Positions 28,737 through 40,555 are shown, counted from the stretch's first letter. The stretch is DNA of 64,000 nucleotides from Chrysogorgia sp. JL179-B06 (GCA_035772405.1 JAYKKM010000043.1:2150001-2214000), one strand, 5' to 3'. The notes: generated by a model not told the origin, from the sequence alone. Numbers and translations are program-made.

Positions 28737-29135
28737 TGTAATGATCACAACTAGTACATTTATTTATAGACTGCTTATTCCAACATCAGATATACACTAG
28801 GTCTGATCACGTGTCACAACGTTGCAACCCTCCCTTGTTTTAGATAATAAAATTACTGTATTATATATAAGAGTTCAATGTTCAACAAAACTAATATTGC
28901 TAACCATAATATCAACCATAGTATCTACTTAGTGTTCAGAGTTCATAGTTACGTATTAAAATTTAACTTTGTTCTTTCAAAATGTTAATGAATGTTAACC
29001 TTGTCGCCATATGTAATGATCACAACCAGTACTTTATTTAGACTGCTTATTCCAACATCAAATATATACACTTTGTATACTTAGCTACTACACGAGGTCT
29101 GATCACGTGTGTTGATTACGTGTCACAACGTTGCA
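28737..29135 (+). repeat. Direct-repeat pair, possible TRIM or short LTR-like element
   Basis: 28737-28826 and 29012-29135 share TGTAATGATCACAAC at the start, ACTGCTTATTCCAACATCA in the middle and GTGTCACAACGTTGCA at the end. Each begins TG and ends CA. They enclose ~185 bp without coding capacity. No 5-bp target duplication is evident, so a simple diverged duplication is equally possible. Confidence 0.5.
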
Positions 29136-29288
29136 GGCTTGTATAGGTCTTAACTCGAAGATTACCTACCTTTTTTTCAAGGCCTCGTATTGTTCCTATT
29201 TCAGAGTAATATCTTGTTTACCAAGAACATGGAAAGATTTTTCGATCGCTTCGTGAAACAAATATATATGTTATCCTCAAAGAGAAAA

Positions 29289-29443
29289 CGTGGTGAACTG
29301 CCGAGATTTTAGGAACGAAATACTGACATTTCGAGCTGAGTCCTTCATCAATAAGATCTTAGAGTTACGCATACATCAGTTACTCTGATGAAGGGCTCCG
29401 CTCAAAAGTCAGTATTTCGTTTCTACAATCTTGGCAGTTCACC
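29289..29443. repeat. Hairpin MITE
   Basis: GTGGTGAACTGCCGAGATTT is mirrored by the end ...ATCTTGGCAGTTCACCAC, with inverted CTGAGTCCTTCATCA/TGATGAAGGGCTC further in. Related half-copies with GGTGAACTGCCGAAATAGTG lie near 60825 and 57950. Confidence 0.75.
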
Positions 29444-29886
29444 ACCTTTTCTCTTCGCTATATATATCCAAAACACTGCCTACGAAGCACTCTAGTAATT
29501 TTTTTATTACTATATATAGGACAGTGGGCTGGTACGAGTGCCATGTATTTGCTCGTCAATGCCTAGTATTTGCTCGTAGGCCACTTCCTTATATGGAATA
29601 CGTACTAGAAGTACATATGAATTACCGATAATCAGTAAGTGTGCAATGGCCTAGAATTACTAGCCTGTGTACAGCCTGAATGTAACTGGAGTAAGATAGG
29701 GGCTAATTGTGATTTGGACAATCAAAATCTACTTCTTAGATCTGAGAAGCACAGCGGGGGGTGGACAAGCTATCGTGGGAATTCTCCATCAGTGGAATTT
29801 TCACAGGAAAGCACTAAAGATCATACCGTGAATCACCTTGAGCCCGCAATCTTAGTAAAATAATAGCGGTTTTTGTACTTAACCAT

Positions 29887-30020
29887 TTGATTACTAAGAT
29901 TACAGGGGTTACGAAGATTACTAAGATTACTAACAAAACAGGGATTACGAAGATTAGTAAGATTACAGGGATTACGAAAATTACAGGGATTATAGGGATT
30001 ACAGGGATTATTGTGGAGTT
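29887..30020. repeat. GATTAC-type microsatellite
   Basis: About 20 imperfect copies of GATTAC(GAA/TAA/AGG) in tandem. The 60-codon open frame is a shadow of the repeat. Confidence 0.9.
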
Positions 30021-30447
30021 TAGTGTATTACTGGTTTATATTATAATAAAGCACTTAATTTGGTGCTAGCGTAACACCAAGGGTCAACCACATTACTTAA
30101 GATCGCTTGATGCATGTTTTGCGCAAAACGCGAAGTAATAATGGCGGGTGGTTTCAAATTTCCAAACAACTTGCATCAAAAAATAAATAAATAAATAATT
30201 TACTGAGAAGGTGCAGTATTCTCAACTACTTCTCAAAAAAATAAACCTTGTCTACGCTCCTACAACAACAAAATCAGGAAAGTAATCACTACAGTTCACT
30301 ACAGTACAGTAGCACTGAAAAAGGCATGTCACACGAAACTGAATCTTTTTCCAAGCCGAATACGGAATAGATCATTCTCGTTTCCTAGGCATACAGTACC
30401 TAAATAAACATAGCGTTGATGAAATGTAGGAGTAAATAGGCGGGGGG

Positions 30448-30612
30448 GTTAGGATCTTTGTTGTGTTGGGGTTGGAACTCTACCGTAAATTAACGGGTTA
30501 TAAAAACCATAAGGAGACCAACCCCAACACAACAAAGATCCTAACCACTATTCGTCGACTATTCGCACTATTCGTCGACTATTCGCACTATTCGTCGACT
30601 ATTCGCACTATT
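30448..30612. repeat. Hairpin plus 20-bp minisatellite
   Basis: GGTTAGGATCTTTGTTGTGTTGGGGTTGG is mirrored at 30517-30547. It is followed by four copies of CTATTCGTCGACTATTCGCA-type units (about 30547-30612). Confidence 0.8.
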
Positions 30613-30839
30613 CTCCTTTTATCAATTGCCAAGCCAAGGTACATGTAGTCCTTGGCGACTGGAAATAATTGGCAGCCGCCGGCCGGTCACAGTTTTGAAA
30701 GAGTATGACTGGCAGTCAGTAATCATAACAATAATCCTAACGTAAACCCTAATCATAACCCAAATGCTAACCCTAACCATTAAAAAATACAACAAAAAGT
30801 AATGAAAGAAAAAAATTAAAAGAAAAGTCACAAAAAGAT

Positions 30840-30910
30840 GTGCGTTGCGGGATTCGAACCCGCCAGTTGCAGCATTGCAACAGGGGAAACTAACCACTAC
30901 ACTAAGGCAC
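30840..30910 (-). tRNA. tRNA-like sequence (probable tRNA pseudogene or SINE head)
   Basis: The 71-nt minus-strand sequence has a perfect T-arm (GCGGG-TTCGAAT-CCCGC), a B-box and an A-box-like TAGTGTAGTGGTTAG. The acceptor arm GTGCCTT/AACGCAC has one mismatch. The anticodon arm is irregular (6-nt loop by my folding), so the isotype cannot be assigned and it may not be functional. Confidence 0.45.
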
Positions 30911-31489
30911 CTGGGTCAACAATAAGCAAAATAAAAATGTATTTAAAGTCGTAAGCGACCGGTCATCTATAACTGCCGGTTATATAGTTTTTGAAAAACT
31001 GTGACAGGCTGCTGGTTATATAGTCACTAAATAATTTCACTGATCAAGTACCATTAGTATTTTTTAAAAATAGTATTATTATTTACCATATATGATATCT
31101 TACCCAAAATGTCAAATGGTTATTATTAAATTATGGTTATAAAATTAGACTTCCACAGCACAAGATATGTTTCCATTTTAGGACAGTATGCTCTTCGTTT
31201 TAATACGGACTTAGCATATTCTTCGCATAGTGAATCATCATGCTCCAGCGGAATACTAGTCAAAAATCCGCTGACAATATTAGACGACCGCAGGCTCAAG
31301 GTGATTCACGGTATGGCCTTTATTGCTTTCCATTTTCAGACTGGCTAAGAATTACCGATAATTGGTAATTGTAGGAGTCGCGCATGCGTATAACAGTCAA
31401 TTACTTATCCCACATGCTTAGTATCTCTCACTAGCCTACTAATCTAGCACCAAGTAGGGGAGCTGACGGTTCGCGACGGAGAAAATATT

Positions 31490-31710
31490 GCCGGGGGCGG
31501 GTTAGGGTTAGTAAATTAGGGTTAGAAAACTCATTAGGCGGGGTAGGATTGGTGTTGTGGTTGGGTTCTAACCCTACCATTATCGGTAATTCTGGCTATT
31601 GCACACTTACTGATTATCGGTAATTCTAGGTAGGAGGACCTAATTCGGAAGACCGTAAAAAGGGTAATAGGGTTTGGTTAGGGTTAGAATTGGTTGGGGT
31701 TGCCTGTTGG
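31490..31710. repeat. Degenerate telomere-like TTAGGG repeats
   Basis: Interspersed copies of GGGTTAGGGTTAG and of the phrase GGGTTAGAAAACTCATTAGG. The same phrase recurs at 33725-33780 (inverted) and 57240-57345, so it is an interspersed family, not a telomere. AATTACCGATAATGG-type motifs occur in both orientations. Confidence 0.6.
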
Positions 31711-31992
31711 CTTCCGAAGCGATCGACAACATCTGATCTAGTGTTTTTCCGTTCACTTTAATCATTCAATAACATTTAAAGATAAAGACTAGAGGAAATA
31801 TTATACACAGATATTCTATTTTATCTAACATATACGGTAGAGTAAAATATTGTAGCAAAAATATCGTCTCAGATTTTGCACGTTTGTCAATTCATGCACA
31901 TAATATGTATTCAAACATATCTATAATGCAGTCTAGTGAAGCACTGACTCCAATGTTTTATAACAACCGAACAATTATGCGACAAATGTTTC

Positions 31993-32103
31993 TCAAAGTG
32001 CCCACACCAAACCAGCTGTAACCAACAACGAAGAGGCAACAATCAAATATCCAGTCTTGTATATATCATCTTTTGTCAAACCTTTAGCCGACACATCCCA
32101 TGC
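31993..32103 (-). CDS. SDHC: SDHC last exon
   Basis: This 111-bp exon (37 codons including stop) encodes the C-terminal part of succinate dehydrogenase cytochrome b560 subunit. It begins with the WD pair that follows the haem-region NGVRHL of the previous exon and contains the last transmembrane helix (residues ~20-36). The acceptor AG lies at 32104-32105 and the phase is 0, matching the donor of the exon at 34110. SDHC anchors complex II in the inner mitochondrial membrane and binds haem b and ubiquinone. The stop TGA is at 31993-31995. Confidence 0.93.
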   Translation of the reverse strand, partial: AWDVSAKGLTKDDIYKTGYLIVASSLLVTAGLVWAL

Positions 32104-32128
32104 CTAGACATAAAATAACATTAACGAA

Positions 32129-32638
32129 GTGCCTATATGTAATGAAACATTCAGTTGTAAAATAAGTAACTCTTTTATTTGAAAGAACTCTTGAAACTAT
32201 AAAGACTAACCATTTGCAACTTTTCCATATCTCACTTCACTCTTGAGATATTAAGATTTGTTTGATATGTAAATGATCATACTTATAACATCACAATGCA
32301 TAATAACTTATTTAAAACGCTTATATATCCTTAAGATTATGTAATGAATCACTTGAAATGCAGGTGTATGTGCGTGGATGTATCCAATGATATCAAATAT
32401 GCAAACCATCAAACGATTCCATGTGATAATGGTAAAGATATGGAGAATTTTTCAATAAGTCATTATGCACTGTGATGTCATAGGTATGATCATTTACATA
32501 TTAAACAAATCTCTTAATATCTCAAGAGTGAAGTGAGATATGAAAAAGTTGAAAATGGTTAGTCGTTATAGTTTCAAGAGTTCTTTCAAACAAAAGAGTT
32601 ATTTTACAACTGAATGTTTCATTGCATAGGCACTTTAA
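32129..32638. repeat. Palindromic MITE in an SDHC intron (AAGTGCCTAT type)
   Basis: The AAGTGCCTAT end is mirrored by ATAGGCACTTTAA, with long inverted arms (CTCTTTTATTTGAAAGAACTC and so on). The termini resemble those of the MITEs at 528 and 37567. The left TTAA is imperfect. Confidence 0.75.
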
Positions 32639-33869
32639 GTAGTGCAGTGAAAGTAAGTAATGCAGTGAAAATTTCAGTTCGAAATAAATTCTCTTGAAAG
32701 AACAATAGAAATTATAAAAATTGGCGTTTACAACCCATCCATATTTCACTTTGATCTTGATCTATTAAAGGCCGGAGCAGTGCCAAACTGAATGCGCATG
32801 TGCGAATGTACGATTTTAGGACATCCTGTCCAGAAAACGAAATACGCGAGGGGATTAAAATTCTATAAATTCCATCTTCTTCTTCTTCTTAATTTCATTT
32901 GTTCAGGATTTCATTTGGTTCGAAACTACAATATTTCCGAGTTTCCCCCTGCTCGGAAACGGCACGTCGAGAGGTGGTAAACGTTATGGCTCTGAAGTGT
33001 ATGATTCGTGTTTTCAATAAAGGAGTGTGATTCTTCCGTGGTTTGATTTCGAAAACTGAAAAAGTCACTATAGGTCATGCAAACATTTGACAATAAAGGA
33101 ATATGATTCTTTGGAGTAAATCCATTTTCCGAGTCAAATCCGAGTCAAAAGCCCGAGGTATTGGTCAGTGGCAATGATCTCAAAAATAGGACTGGATTGA
33201 GCTTTCTATTGTATCTGATGAGCTGATTTTGAAGCCTGCATATTTACATAATGCAAATTGCGAGAGATCATCAGAAGCTCGGAGTTTGCAAGCAAATCAA
33301 ACTGTGACGCTCGCGAAATAGGTTTAGTGTCTGGCCAATATAGTTTCTTTGTTAACATTAAATACATAAATCTTGAACCTAATTTGACGTCTCATATTAG
33401 GCTTCTCTCACTGGATAATTAGAGCCAACGGCGGCCATCACTAAGGGACCAAAGTCGCAGTAAATCTGTAGGTAGGCCATGAATCATTTTACCCAGTAAT
33501 TTGAAAAATTTCTTCTGGTCCTCTTTATAGTAAAATTATTTTATTTTGTCGATGGTAAGAGCACATAATCCAACAGAAAACCTCATAGGATCCTCAGTTG
33601 GTCCCTGTAATGGCGGAATGATCAGTTGGTCCCTGTAATACTTAGTAATGGCAGACTTCCGGCTTCATTTTCTGAACAATAGTTGCTCGATCCAGTCTTC
33701 TTTCGAGATCAGTGGTCATTAATCTAACCACTAACCCCCGCCTAACGAGTTTTCTAACCCTAATACCCCGCTGTAATATGGATAATCCGGATAAATGGGC
33801 GCCGATCTGAAAGTGATTTTTGCGTGAATAAGGAGAATTTACATTTTCATGATTATAATAAATGAAACG

Positions 33870-34060
33870 TGATTTATAAAAAAAATAGAAAATATTTTTA
33901 CAGTGTTCCCATATACAGTTATAGAAACACTCGTGAAAGATTGCGAGAACTCGAAATCGCAATAGAAACAGTCGCAATTCATGGGCTCCCACGGCGAGCT
34001 CTCGTTCTCCCAAACGTACACTTGTGTTTTTATAACTGTATAGAAACACGGAAAGTGTTT
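33870..34060. repeat. Imperfect palindrome in an SDHC intron
   Basis: TACAGTTATAGAAACACTCG is mirrored by CACTTGTGTTTTTATAACTGTA, enclosing GAGAACTCGAAATCGC-type sequence and its inverted relative. The overlapping open frames on both strands are by-products. Confidence 0.6.
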
Positions 34061-34109
34061 TCTGTTTCTTAATTATTAAAAAGTTTACTTAATATGGGAC
34101 CCAACTTAC

Positions 34110-34318
34110 CAAATGTCGGACACCATTAAACAAGTGGTAAACAAATGGCCAAGCAAAAAGCATTTTAGCAGATGCCACAAAAGGACGAGGTAAATCCAGT
34201 GCTTGAACATAATTCACATAATATTCCAAATTTTCTGGGGCAAACATTAAACCAACAGCTGCCAGTGAGATAACTGTAGTAAAGAAAAATGGCCAGTGAT
34301 GTACGCCACAAAACATGA
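34110..34318 (-). CDS. SDHC: SDHC internal exon (haem/quinone region)
   Basis: This 209-bp exon encodes ~69 residues with two transmembrane helices. It includes the family signature PFVYHLFNGVRHL, corresponding to the haem-b histidine region of SDHC. The acceptor CAG lies just upstream (34319-34320) and the GTAAGT donor at 34104-34109. The exon starts with two bases that complete the codon begun by the exon at 38420 and ends in phase 0. Both junctions agree with neighbours, which makes the gene model solid. Confidence 0.95.
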
Positions 34319-34589
34319 CTGAAAAACAGGGTTTTATTGGCTTGTTGAAGTATGAGTATAATGATTTTATTTAGAGTCGATCACGCAGGATAAGGTTGAC
34401 CTATTTATCCTAGCCAGAGGCTCATGTTTTAAGCGCTCGACTATTAAGTTTATCACTCTTAAGGATTCCGAAGGCCTACGATTTAAGGTCCCCGAGAAGA
34501 CCCGAAAGTCTTACAATTTGCTGGTGTTGTTGCAAAGGCAGCACTTTCGACTCAATTCTTTTTAAGACCCTGAGTGGTGGTCCGACCCA

Positions 34590-34660
34590 GGATTTGACAC
34601 TGTGTCTCCCAGCTCACAGACATGTGTGGTAACCACTAGACCACAACAGCTGGTATTATT
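34590..34660 (-). repeat. tRNA-derived sequence
   Basis: On the minus strand GTGGTCTAGTGGTTACCACAC (A-box-like) is followed by a GGTTCAAAT-like diverged B-box. Upstream sequence is repeat-like. I treat it as SINE-derived rather than a tRNA gene. Confidence 0.45.
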
Positions 34661-35681
34661 GCAACTAAACTCAAAATGTTTTATCGCTTATAGTGAATTC
34701 ACTAACATATCGAGAGGTTACAAATGTATAACAAAGCTTTAACAAATAAATATTTTCAGAGATATCATGCTTTGAAGATGTCACATATCAGTGTGACCGG
34801 GAGACAACAGCTGGGTACAAATGACGTCAAGTAAGGAATACAGCAAGTCGAAATCATTCGTACAAATTACATAATATAGAAATATGGTTGTCTGTTAACA
34901 AAATTGGTCAGTTATGAAACAAGACGTTTTTAAAAGTGAAAATGAGTCACGAACTTACGAAGAGTACGAACAAGTCACGGTATTTGCACCTGTCGGTAAG
35001 TTAAACGTTTACGGTTGCTTTCAGACTTTTCAGTTACTTGTTCATGGAAGCTTCTTCGCTTTGCCATGGGACAATGAACTGACCTCTTTGAAAGAGCATT
35101 TCTAAATATTGGTCGTGGTCGTATGGCTTACAAATTCAATGATTCAGATGAACACAAAAATGTTACCAATACGGATAGCATCGTAATTTTGTCATTTTTA
35201 CATTACTCATGATATTTGAAAATTGTGCTAAATTACACTTGCATAGTGTTTTGCATAGTATAAATAGCACTGTATATATATATTAAATGCATAAAAGACT
35301 GACCTGATGTAGTGTATGTGATGGTGTACAGAAAAGTACACTTTAACTTTACTTGGGATAAAAATTCAGAATCAAGTGAAATTTATTTTTATTCTATGAC
35401 ATTTACTCCCTTTATTACAAGTCACTGCAGATCATTATATATCAGTAATCTGGCAGTCACTATAATTATATCAGCAATGCTTGGGTGTGACATCACAAGG
35501 TTACAGGTTCAACAATCAACACCTATCTGTGACTCGTATCCATGTATCGCCTGTCTACTCCAAGTGTGTTAATATATAACACTGTTGTAGCAAATATGGG
35601 AACTTGGAATAGACAGACGATACATGGGCAATCGTCAAGCTCAAATCCTCTGAGAATGTTTCTGAATCCTGGACAGGAATT

Positions 35682-35745
35682 GAACCTGTAGCCTTCTGAT
35701 TGCCGGTGAGAAGATCTAATGTCTCACTACACCACATCCTGTTCT
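35682..35745 (-). repeat. tRNA-derived sequence
   Basis: The minus strand carries TGGTGTAGTGAGACATTAGA (A-box) and GGTTCAATTCCTGTCC (B-box). The flanking phrase CAAGCTCAAATCCTC also occurs at 9741 and, inverted, near 9932, marking one SINE-like family. Confidence 0.5.
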
Positions 35746-37335
35746 CACTTTATCACTTCAATTTTTGTATCAGTTAAGTATATTAGTCGAAACCGTGTAG
35801 TTGTTTTTTTCACTCTGAAGATGTTACTTGAGTAATGACAAAACATTAGTAAAATAATATTATGTTTTCCAAATCTTTCCGTTGTTATAGATTTAAAAAA
35901 AATTATTTCCTAGACAATTATCTTCCTTGCAAGACTTCGCCTTCAACCTGGTATGTTAATTATATATAATTTGAACATAAGACCTGTAAAAATATTCAGC
36001 TAGGGACCGGTCATTATGTATGGTCGTGGTGGGGGCCGAAGAGAAATAGATTTGGTAGCCAACCAAATTAAGATCAGAAATTTAACCGTTCCTACCATTT
36101 ATGGATAAAGAAAATCTTTTACCCAACTCCAGAAGAAAAAGCTTAGAAAAAGCCCAATTCCCATCATATCGTCGATACAAGTTTTAATAACAAACCCAAA
36201 TAGATATACAGTTAGATCCTACTGTAACTTTCAGATTATTATCTCCCTATACAGAGCAGGAATCCAAGGAAAACAAGAAGAGGAATACAGTAACAAAAGC
36301 TAATGTGCAATGACTAAGGAGAACTGATGATGAGATTCCAATTTTAATTGATGAACTCTTAATTTTTTTTAATATGTATTAAATAGTCATAACAATTTTG
36401 CTATTCTTCAGAGAAGTGATTTTTTTTACTCAACCATTTAGGTCTTAGAATTTTCAGTTACCCGACTGAAACGGAAATTGTGATATAAAAAAGCCCACCG
36501 GTAATCATGTATACGTGTTCGTATGGATATGACTGTTTTGATAAATTGTTTTGATTACTTTTCCCCATTTTCATCCTATTTTTTATTTTTTCCCTAAATT
36601 TTTCGACCGACTTACGTTGAAAATTTGCCCGACTTAGCAACATTTCCATTCGTCTGGGGGGGGGGGGGCAGCTGCAGCCCCCGTCTCGTACGCCTATGCT
36701 CGTCACTTGGTCTTCCACACTTCGCGTCAGTCAAGGCTGACATAATTCAAAACGAAAGTCAAGAAAACGTCGAATTTTGTGAAAAATACAGAAATAATTA
36801 CTTTCTAAGGTATATCTTCTTTCAATTAAAAGACAAAATGAATAATTTATATCAAGGATTGACAAGATATTTACGGTGCAGTTCACCAAGGGAATTTCGT
36901 GCTTCGAAAAATGGCCTACCAAGCGTGCAATGCGTCACGGTTGACACGCACTCAAGTTTAAAGTTGTCCCCACAATTAGTAATCATGCGAAATTTAATCT
37001 CAAAATTCGTTGAGAAAATTGGAATTTACGTGTAAAACGTCAACTTTGTACGCCACCATTAAAATGCAAAACTTAGCAAGGTAGATTAAAAGGCAGGTTA
37101 TGACGTCATGGCTTCAAGAGCAACAAATCAGAGGCAAGTTTGTTTAGGCTATGACGTCAAAAGCAGTCTCGACTCATTCCCCAAACTCGGCCATATTAAT
37201 GGCGAATGCTAAAATGCAAACTTTACACATTAGATATACAACAATTATTTCAACGAATAATACTAAATCATACTTTGCACGATTACTAATTGGCGTGATA
37301 TTTTTAACATTATTAAATTGTTTGCTACTCAGTTT

Positions 37336-37495
37336 AACGCGAACTCAGAAAAATGTTTCTGAGCTGATGGGAATCGAACCTGCAACCTTCCGATCTCCAG
37401 TTAGACGCTCTGATCATTGAGTTACCATAACTGAGATGGCAGAGCGCAACGGGTTCGATTCCCGTCTGGGGCTCAGAAACATTTTTCTGAGTTTG
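37336..37495. repeat. Inverted pair of tRNA-like halves
   Basis: CTCAGAAAAATGTTTCTGAGC with GGGAATCGAACC (minus B-box) faces GGGTTCGATTCCCG (plus B-box) with GCTCAGAAACATTTTTCTGAG. The result is a ~160-bp palindrome built from two head-to-head tRNA-derived units. Confidence 0.65.
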
Positions 37496-37562
37496 CGTTA
37501 AAAAATTTCCAACAATTTAATAATGAAATAACCAAGCTGCAAGTCACATTTTAATATAATCT

Positions 37563-38357
37563 TTAAAGTGCCTATGACACGAAATTTTTTATTGTCTCAA
37601 ATGAAAGAACTTTTAAAACTGTTTAATGACTTATTTTACAGTTTTTTGATTACTCGCTTATTTCTCGAGATATTTGGACTTCTATGATATTCCAATGTCA
37701 AAAATTATGACGTCACAACATTGACACAAATGATTCACTTATTCTAAGAAGTGTTATATCTCCTTCATTTTTCAAGAATACACTTCCAAACTTTACACAC
37801 TAGTTAAGTTCATGTTGCAGAAGTGCCCGACAGTTAAATTGTGTTGCCATAGCAACGATCTCGTTACCAGGCCTCTTTCTGTGTGAAAACAACATGCGCT
37901 CGTTCAGTTTTACGTAAGGGCGATATTTCATAATTTTTTTGTGGGTGATGAATACAATATCCAGGGGAACAAATACAACCCAGTTATGATAGAGCATACA
38001 TCAATAGAAAGCTAGAATTGCAAATAATTGTTTCAAGGCTAAATATGCCATATTAATGAGGTTGTTGCTATGGCAACACAATTTAACTGTTGGGCACTTC
38101 TGCAACATGAACTTAACTAGTGTGTAAAGTTTGGAAGGGTATTCTTGAAAAATGAAGGAGATATAACACTTCTTAGAATAAGTGAATCATTTGTGTCAAT
38201 GTTGTGACGTCATAATTTTTGACATTGGAATATCATAGAAGTCCACATATCTCGAGAAATAAGCGAGTAATCAAAAAACTGTAAAATAAGTCATTAAACA
38301 GTTTTAAAAGTTCTTTTATTTGAGACAATAAAAAATTTCGTGTCATAGGCACTTTAA
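37563..38357. repeat. Long palindromic MITE with TTAA target duplication
   Basis: TTAA (37563-37566) and TTAA (38354-38357) flank a 787-bp element that starts AGTGCCTATGACACG and ends with its inverse. The arms match over more than 300 bp. TTAA duplication points to a piggyBac- or Kolobok-type parent. Confidence 0.88.
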
Positions 38358-38419
38358 CATTATTAAAAACATTGCGATTTTTCATCAGAGAATTTAACTA
38401 CATTAAGTATATAACTCAC

Positions 38420-38481
38420 CCCCTGATTGAACAAGTCCTGTCGTTCTATGGCTCACAGAAAGAAAACCTGGCAATTCAAAC
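38420..38481 (-). CDS. SDHC: SDHC internal exon with the SxxHRxTG motif
   Basis: This 62-bp exon encodes about 20 residues, including FLSVSHRTTGLVQSG. This is the conserved Ser/His-Arg-x-Thr-Gly region of SDHC that contributes to quinone binding. The acceptor AG is at 38482-38483 and the donor GTGAGT at 38414-38419. It begins by completing a codon (one base) and ends with one extra base, in phase with the exon at 34318. The upstream exon, expected to end in a lysine codon AA, was not found; it lies beyond the transposon at 39357 or outside the window. Confidence 0.92.
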
Positions 38482-38537
38482 CTATTAAATAATGACAACC
38501 TAATTTATTGTACGGTATAAAATAAGTTAATTACTTA

Positions 38538-39233
38538 TGTTGCTGCGTGGTTTATAAATAGAACGAAGCAATAACATATATGATACAGTAAAATCCCGCG
38601 TATAAGAACCTAGTGGATTAAGAACCTACAGCCTGAAATTTGCCATTTAACACCCATTTTTATAAGAACCAATTCAGCCTGAAATTTGGAAAAGGTTCTT
38701 ATTTGGTAGGCATGTAATAGTTATGGAATGAGAAATAAGACTGAAGGCTTGGCAGTGATTTATACAGTTCCAGATAAATGTGTTTCAGGGTATTAAAACA
38801 ACTAGACTGCAAAATTTACTTTCATGAAAGTGTTTCAGACTTTATATGAAACAGCACGTATACTTTCAACTTCTACTGGTATAATAAAATTGTCAACAAA
38901 ACAAATGTCAGTGTTAAGCAGTACAGTACTGCATAGAAACTGATGTAAAATAATTTAAATTGTATTTAAAATTTCATGACCTACACCACTCTTTGAAAAA
39001 ATAAGAACCTATTTAAGAACCTAAACAGGCTTATTTTGTCTTATGCATCAAATTCACCCTGACCTGGAAAATAGTGGGTTCTAATACGGATTTTACTGTA
39101 GTGATATGTTGGGAATAAGTGATAAAAATATGTTAGCAATAAGTGAAACGACCGGTAATCCTTCACACCGCCTTGTTGCCAACATATCACTATCATATAT
39201 GTTATTGCTTCGTTCTATTTATAAACCACGCCG
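38538..39233. repeat. Nested MITEs: pogo-like element inside a palindromic MITE
   Basis: The outer arms TGGTTTATAAATAGAACGAAGC and inverse (38550-38571 and about 39206-39227) are split by an inner element. That inner element starts TA-CAGTAAAATCC near 38589 and ends GGATTTTACTG-TA near 39099, with inverted TATAAGAACC/GGTTCTAATA arms. TA duplications and the CAGT ends fit the pogo/Tc1 group. Confidence 0.75.
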
Positions 39234-39356
39234 CGGCGGTCATCTTCAGAGTTCAGAGTCATCCTGCTGAGGCCGTCGAAACGTCAGTCACCAACAACAG
39301 TCTTTCTCAAGACTACAACAACCTGCACGATCAACTTCACACATCTAATATGCATA

Positions 39357-39547
39357 GTCGTTTCGCTACAAGTCATTTCGCTACAGGTATGAAGTCGTTT
39401 CGCTACAGGTATGAAGTCGTTTCGCTACATAGTCGTTTCGCTACAAGTCGTTTCGCTACAGGTATGAAGTCGTTTCGCTACAAGCATGAAGTCGTTTCGC
39501 TACATGCATGAAGTCGTTTCGCTACAAGCATGAAGTCGTTTCGCTAC
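39357..39547. repeat. Left terminal minisatellite array
   Basis: About ten copies of GTCGTTTCGCTACA separated by AGCATGAA or AGGTATGAA spacers of ~8 bp. It is the inverse of the array at 53236-53463. Confidence 0.9.
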
Positions 39548-39638
39548 AGCTATATAAACTGATTAGTCGTCACAAATAACAGATACTTTAACACACTAAA
39601 GTGGCTATTCGTACTGGAGTTGTACGGGGAGTTCCATT

Positions 39639-39815
39639 GGCAGATTGCATTTTTTATCCATACACCCCCTGTTGAGGACCTTGGAAATTCCAAGGGGGGG
39701 TGCAAAATTTGAGGGCCTTGGAAATTCCAAGGGGGGGTGTGCAAAATTTTTCAGCTACTAGGAAATTCCAGGATATAGGATATTTATCATCATGAAATTC
39801 CAAGGGGTACCCGGA
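39639..39815. repeat. Left inner inverted repeat and GGAATTCCA-type cluster
   Basis: 39639-39680 is the inverted match of 52741-52782. It is followed by four GGAAATTCCAAGG-type units. Their repeated form is matched by about a dozen diverged units at 52392-52735. Confidence 0.8.
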
Positions 39816-40555
39816 GAACGTATCTGAATATGGGAAAGCAAGCGCATGGGACCATATATCTTGAAACGAAATTACATGGTAATGTCCAAAATCTTTACTG
39901 AATTTTGATCATAATGTTAACACAATTACTGCTATTTGTATACACTAATTAAGTCACTTCAGGTGATCACAGGTGATCTACAATCCGTTCTACGCATGTG
40001 TGAACTATAATGTATTTACATCTTTATTTGGGAACCAATATAGCGTTACCTCGTTCAAGGTTACTATCTTTTCTTTTCATCTTTTCTATTCGAAAATCGA
40101 AAATGGAACATTTTCAGAAAAATAGATGAACTCAAAAGAGATATGTCTGTCGAATCACTTCCCAGGTACTTCATGTAATACATGTAAAAACCTTTTGAGG
40201 GAGGTTCATGTCCAACGAACTGGAGATCACTTTAACTTTACAAATAATTTGATATTATCTACACAGTGACTATTATGCTTATATCATCATATCTTGGTAA
40301 TTTAAAATAATTTGCACATGAAAAACTCAGATGATTCCCTTGGCAAGTTTCCATTGGCAGCAATGCTTCTGTCATATTTTCATGCTTTGGCAAAAAATTG
40401 CAATTGAAAGGAAAATGTGCAAAACATTAGCCTGGTTGAATGAAATCTTTTCAGAAGAAATAACTACCATTAAAAGTCATACAAAAATGTTGTACTAAGT
40501 CATTGTGACTCAAATGGTAAAGTGCAGTGTTTTCAAATTACTTGGTGAGACTGAG
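39816..40555. other. Non-coding stretch 3' of the transposase-like gene
   Basis: AT-rich with no supported gene. It presumably contains the 3' UTR of the transposase-like gene. Confidence 0.5.

Larger units (their letters stand above)
27815..31992. other. Gene-free host DNA downstream of SDHC
   Basis: I see no supported protein gene. The stretch is filled by hairpin MITEs, a short direct-repeat pair, simple repeats, a tRNA-like sequence and degenerate TTAGGG-type repeats (listed separately). Confidence 0.55.
34319..38419. other. SDHC intron, repeat-filled
   Basis: A 4.1-kb intron with no supported internal gene. It contains tRNA-derived sequences (34590-34660 and 35682-35745, minus strand), an inverted tRNA-like pair (37336-37495), a TTAA MITE (37567-38353) and a G-rich run near 36656-36668. 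Confidence 0.7.

Noticed and set aside
29887..30069. 60-codon plus-strand Ile/Thr/Lys-rich frame
   Set aside because: It is a translation of the GATTAC microsatellite.
30720..30780. Possible telomeric repeat (CCCTAA)
   Set aside because: The copies are sparse and degenerate and belong to a dispersed family that also occurs at 31500, 33750 and 57250.
33642..34049. 135-codon minus-strand frame
   Set aside because: It overlaps an intronic palindrome between SDHC exons and has no recognisable domain or conservation cue.
37365..37470. Functional tRNA genes
   Set aside because: Two tRNA-like halves lie head to head in a palindrome; neither forms a complete cloverleaf.
39143..39511. 122-codon plus-strand frame
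   Set aside because: It reads through the GTCGTTTCGCTACA minisatellite.
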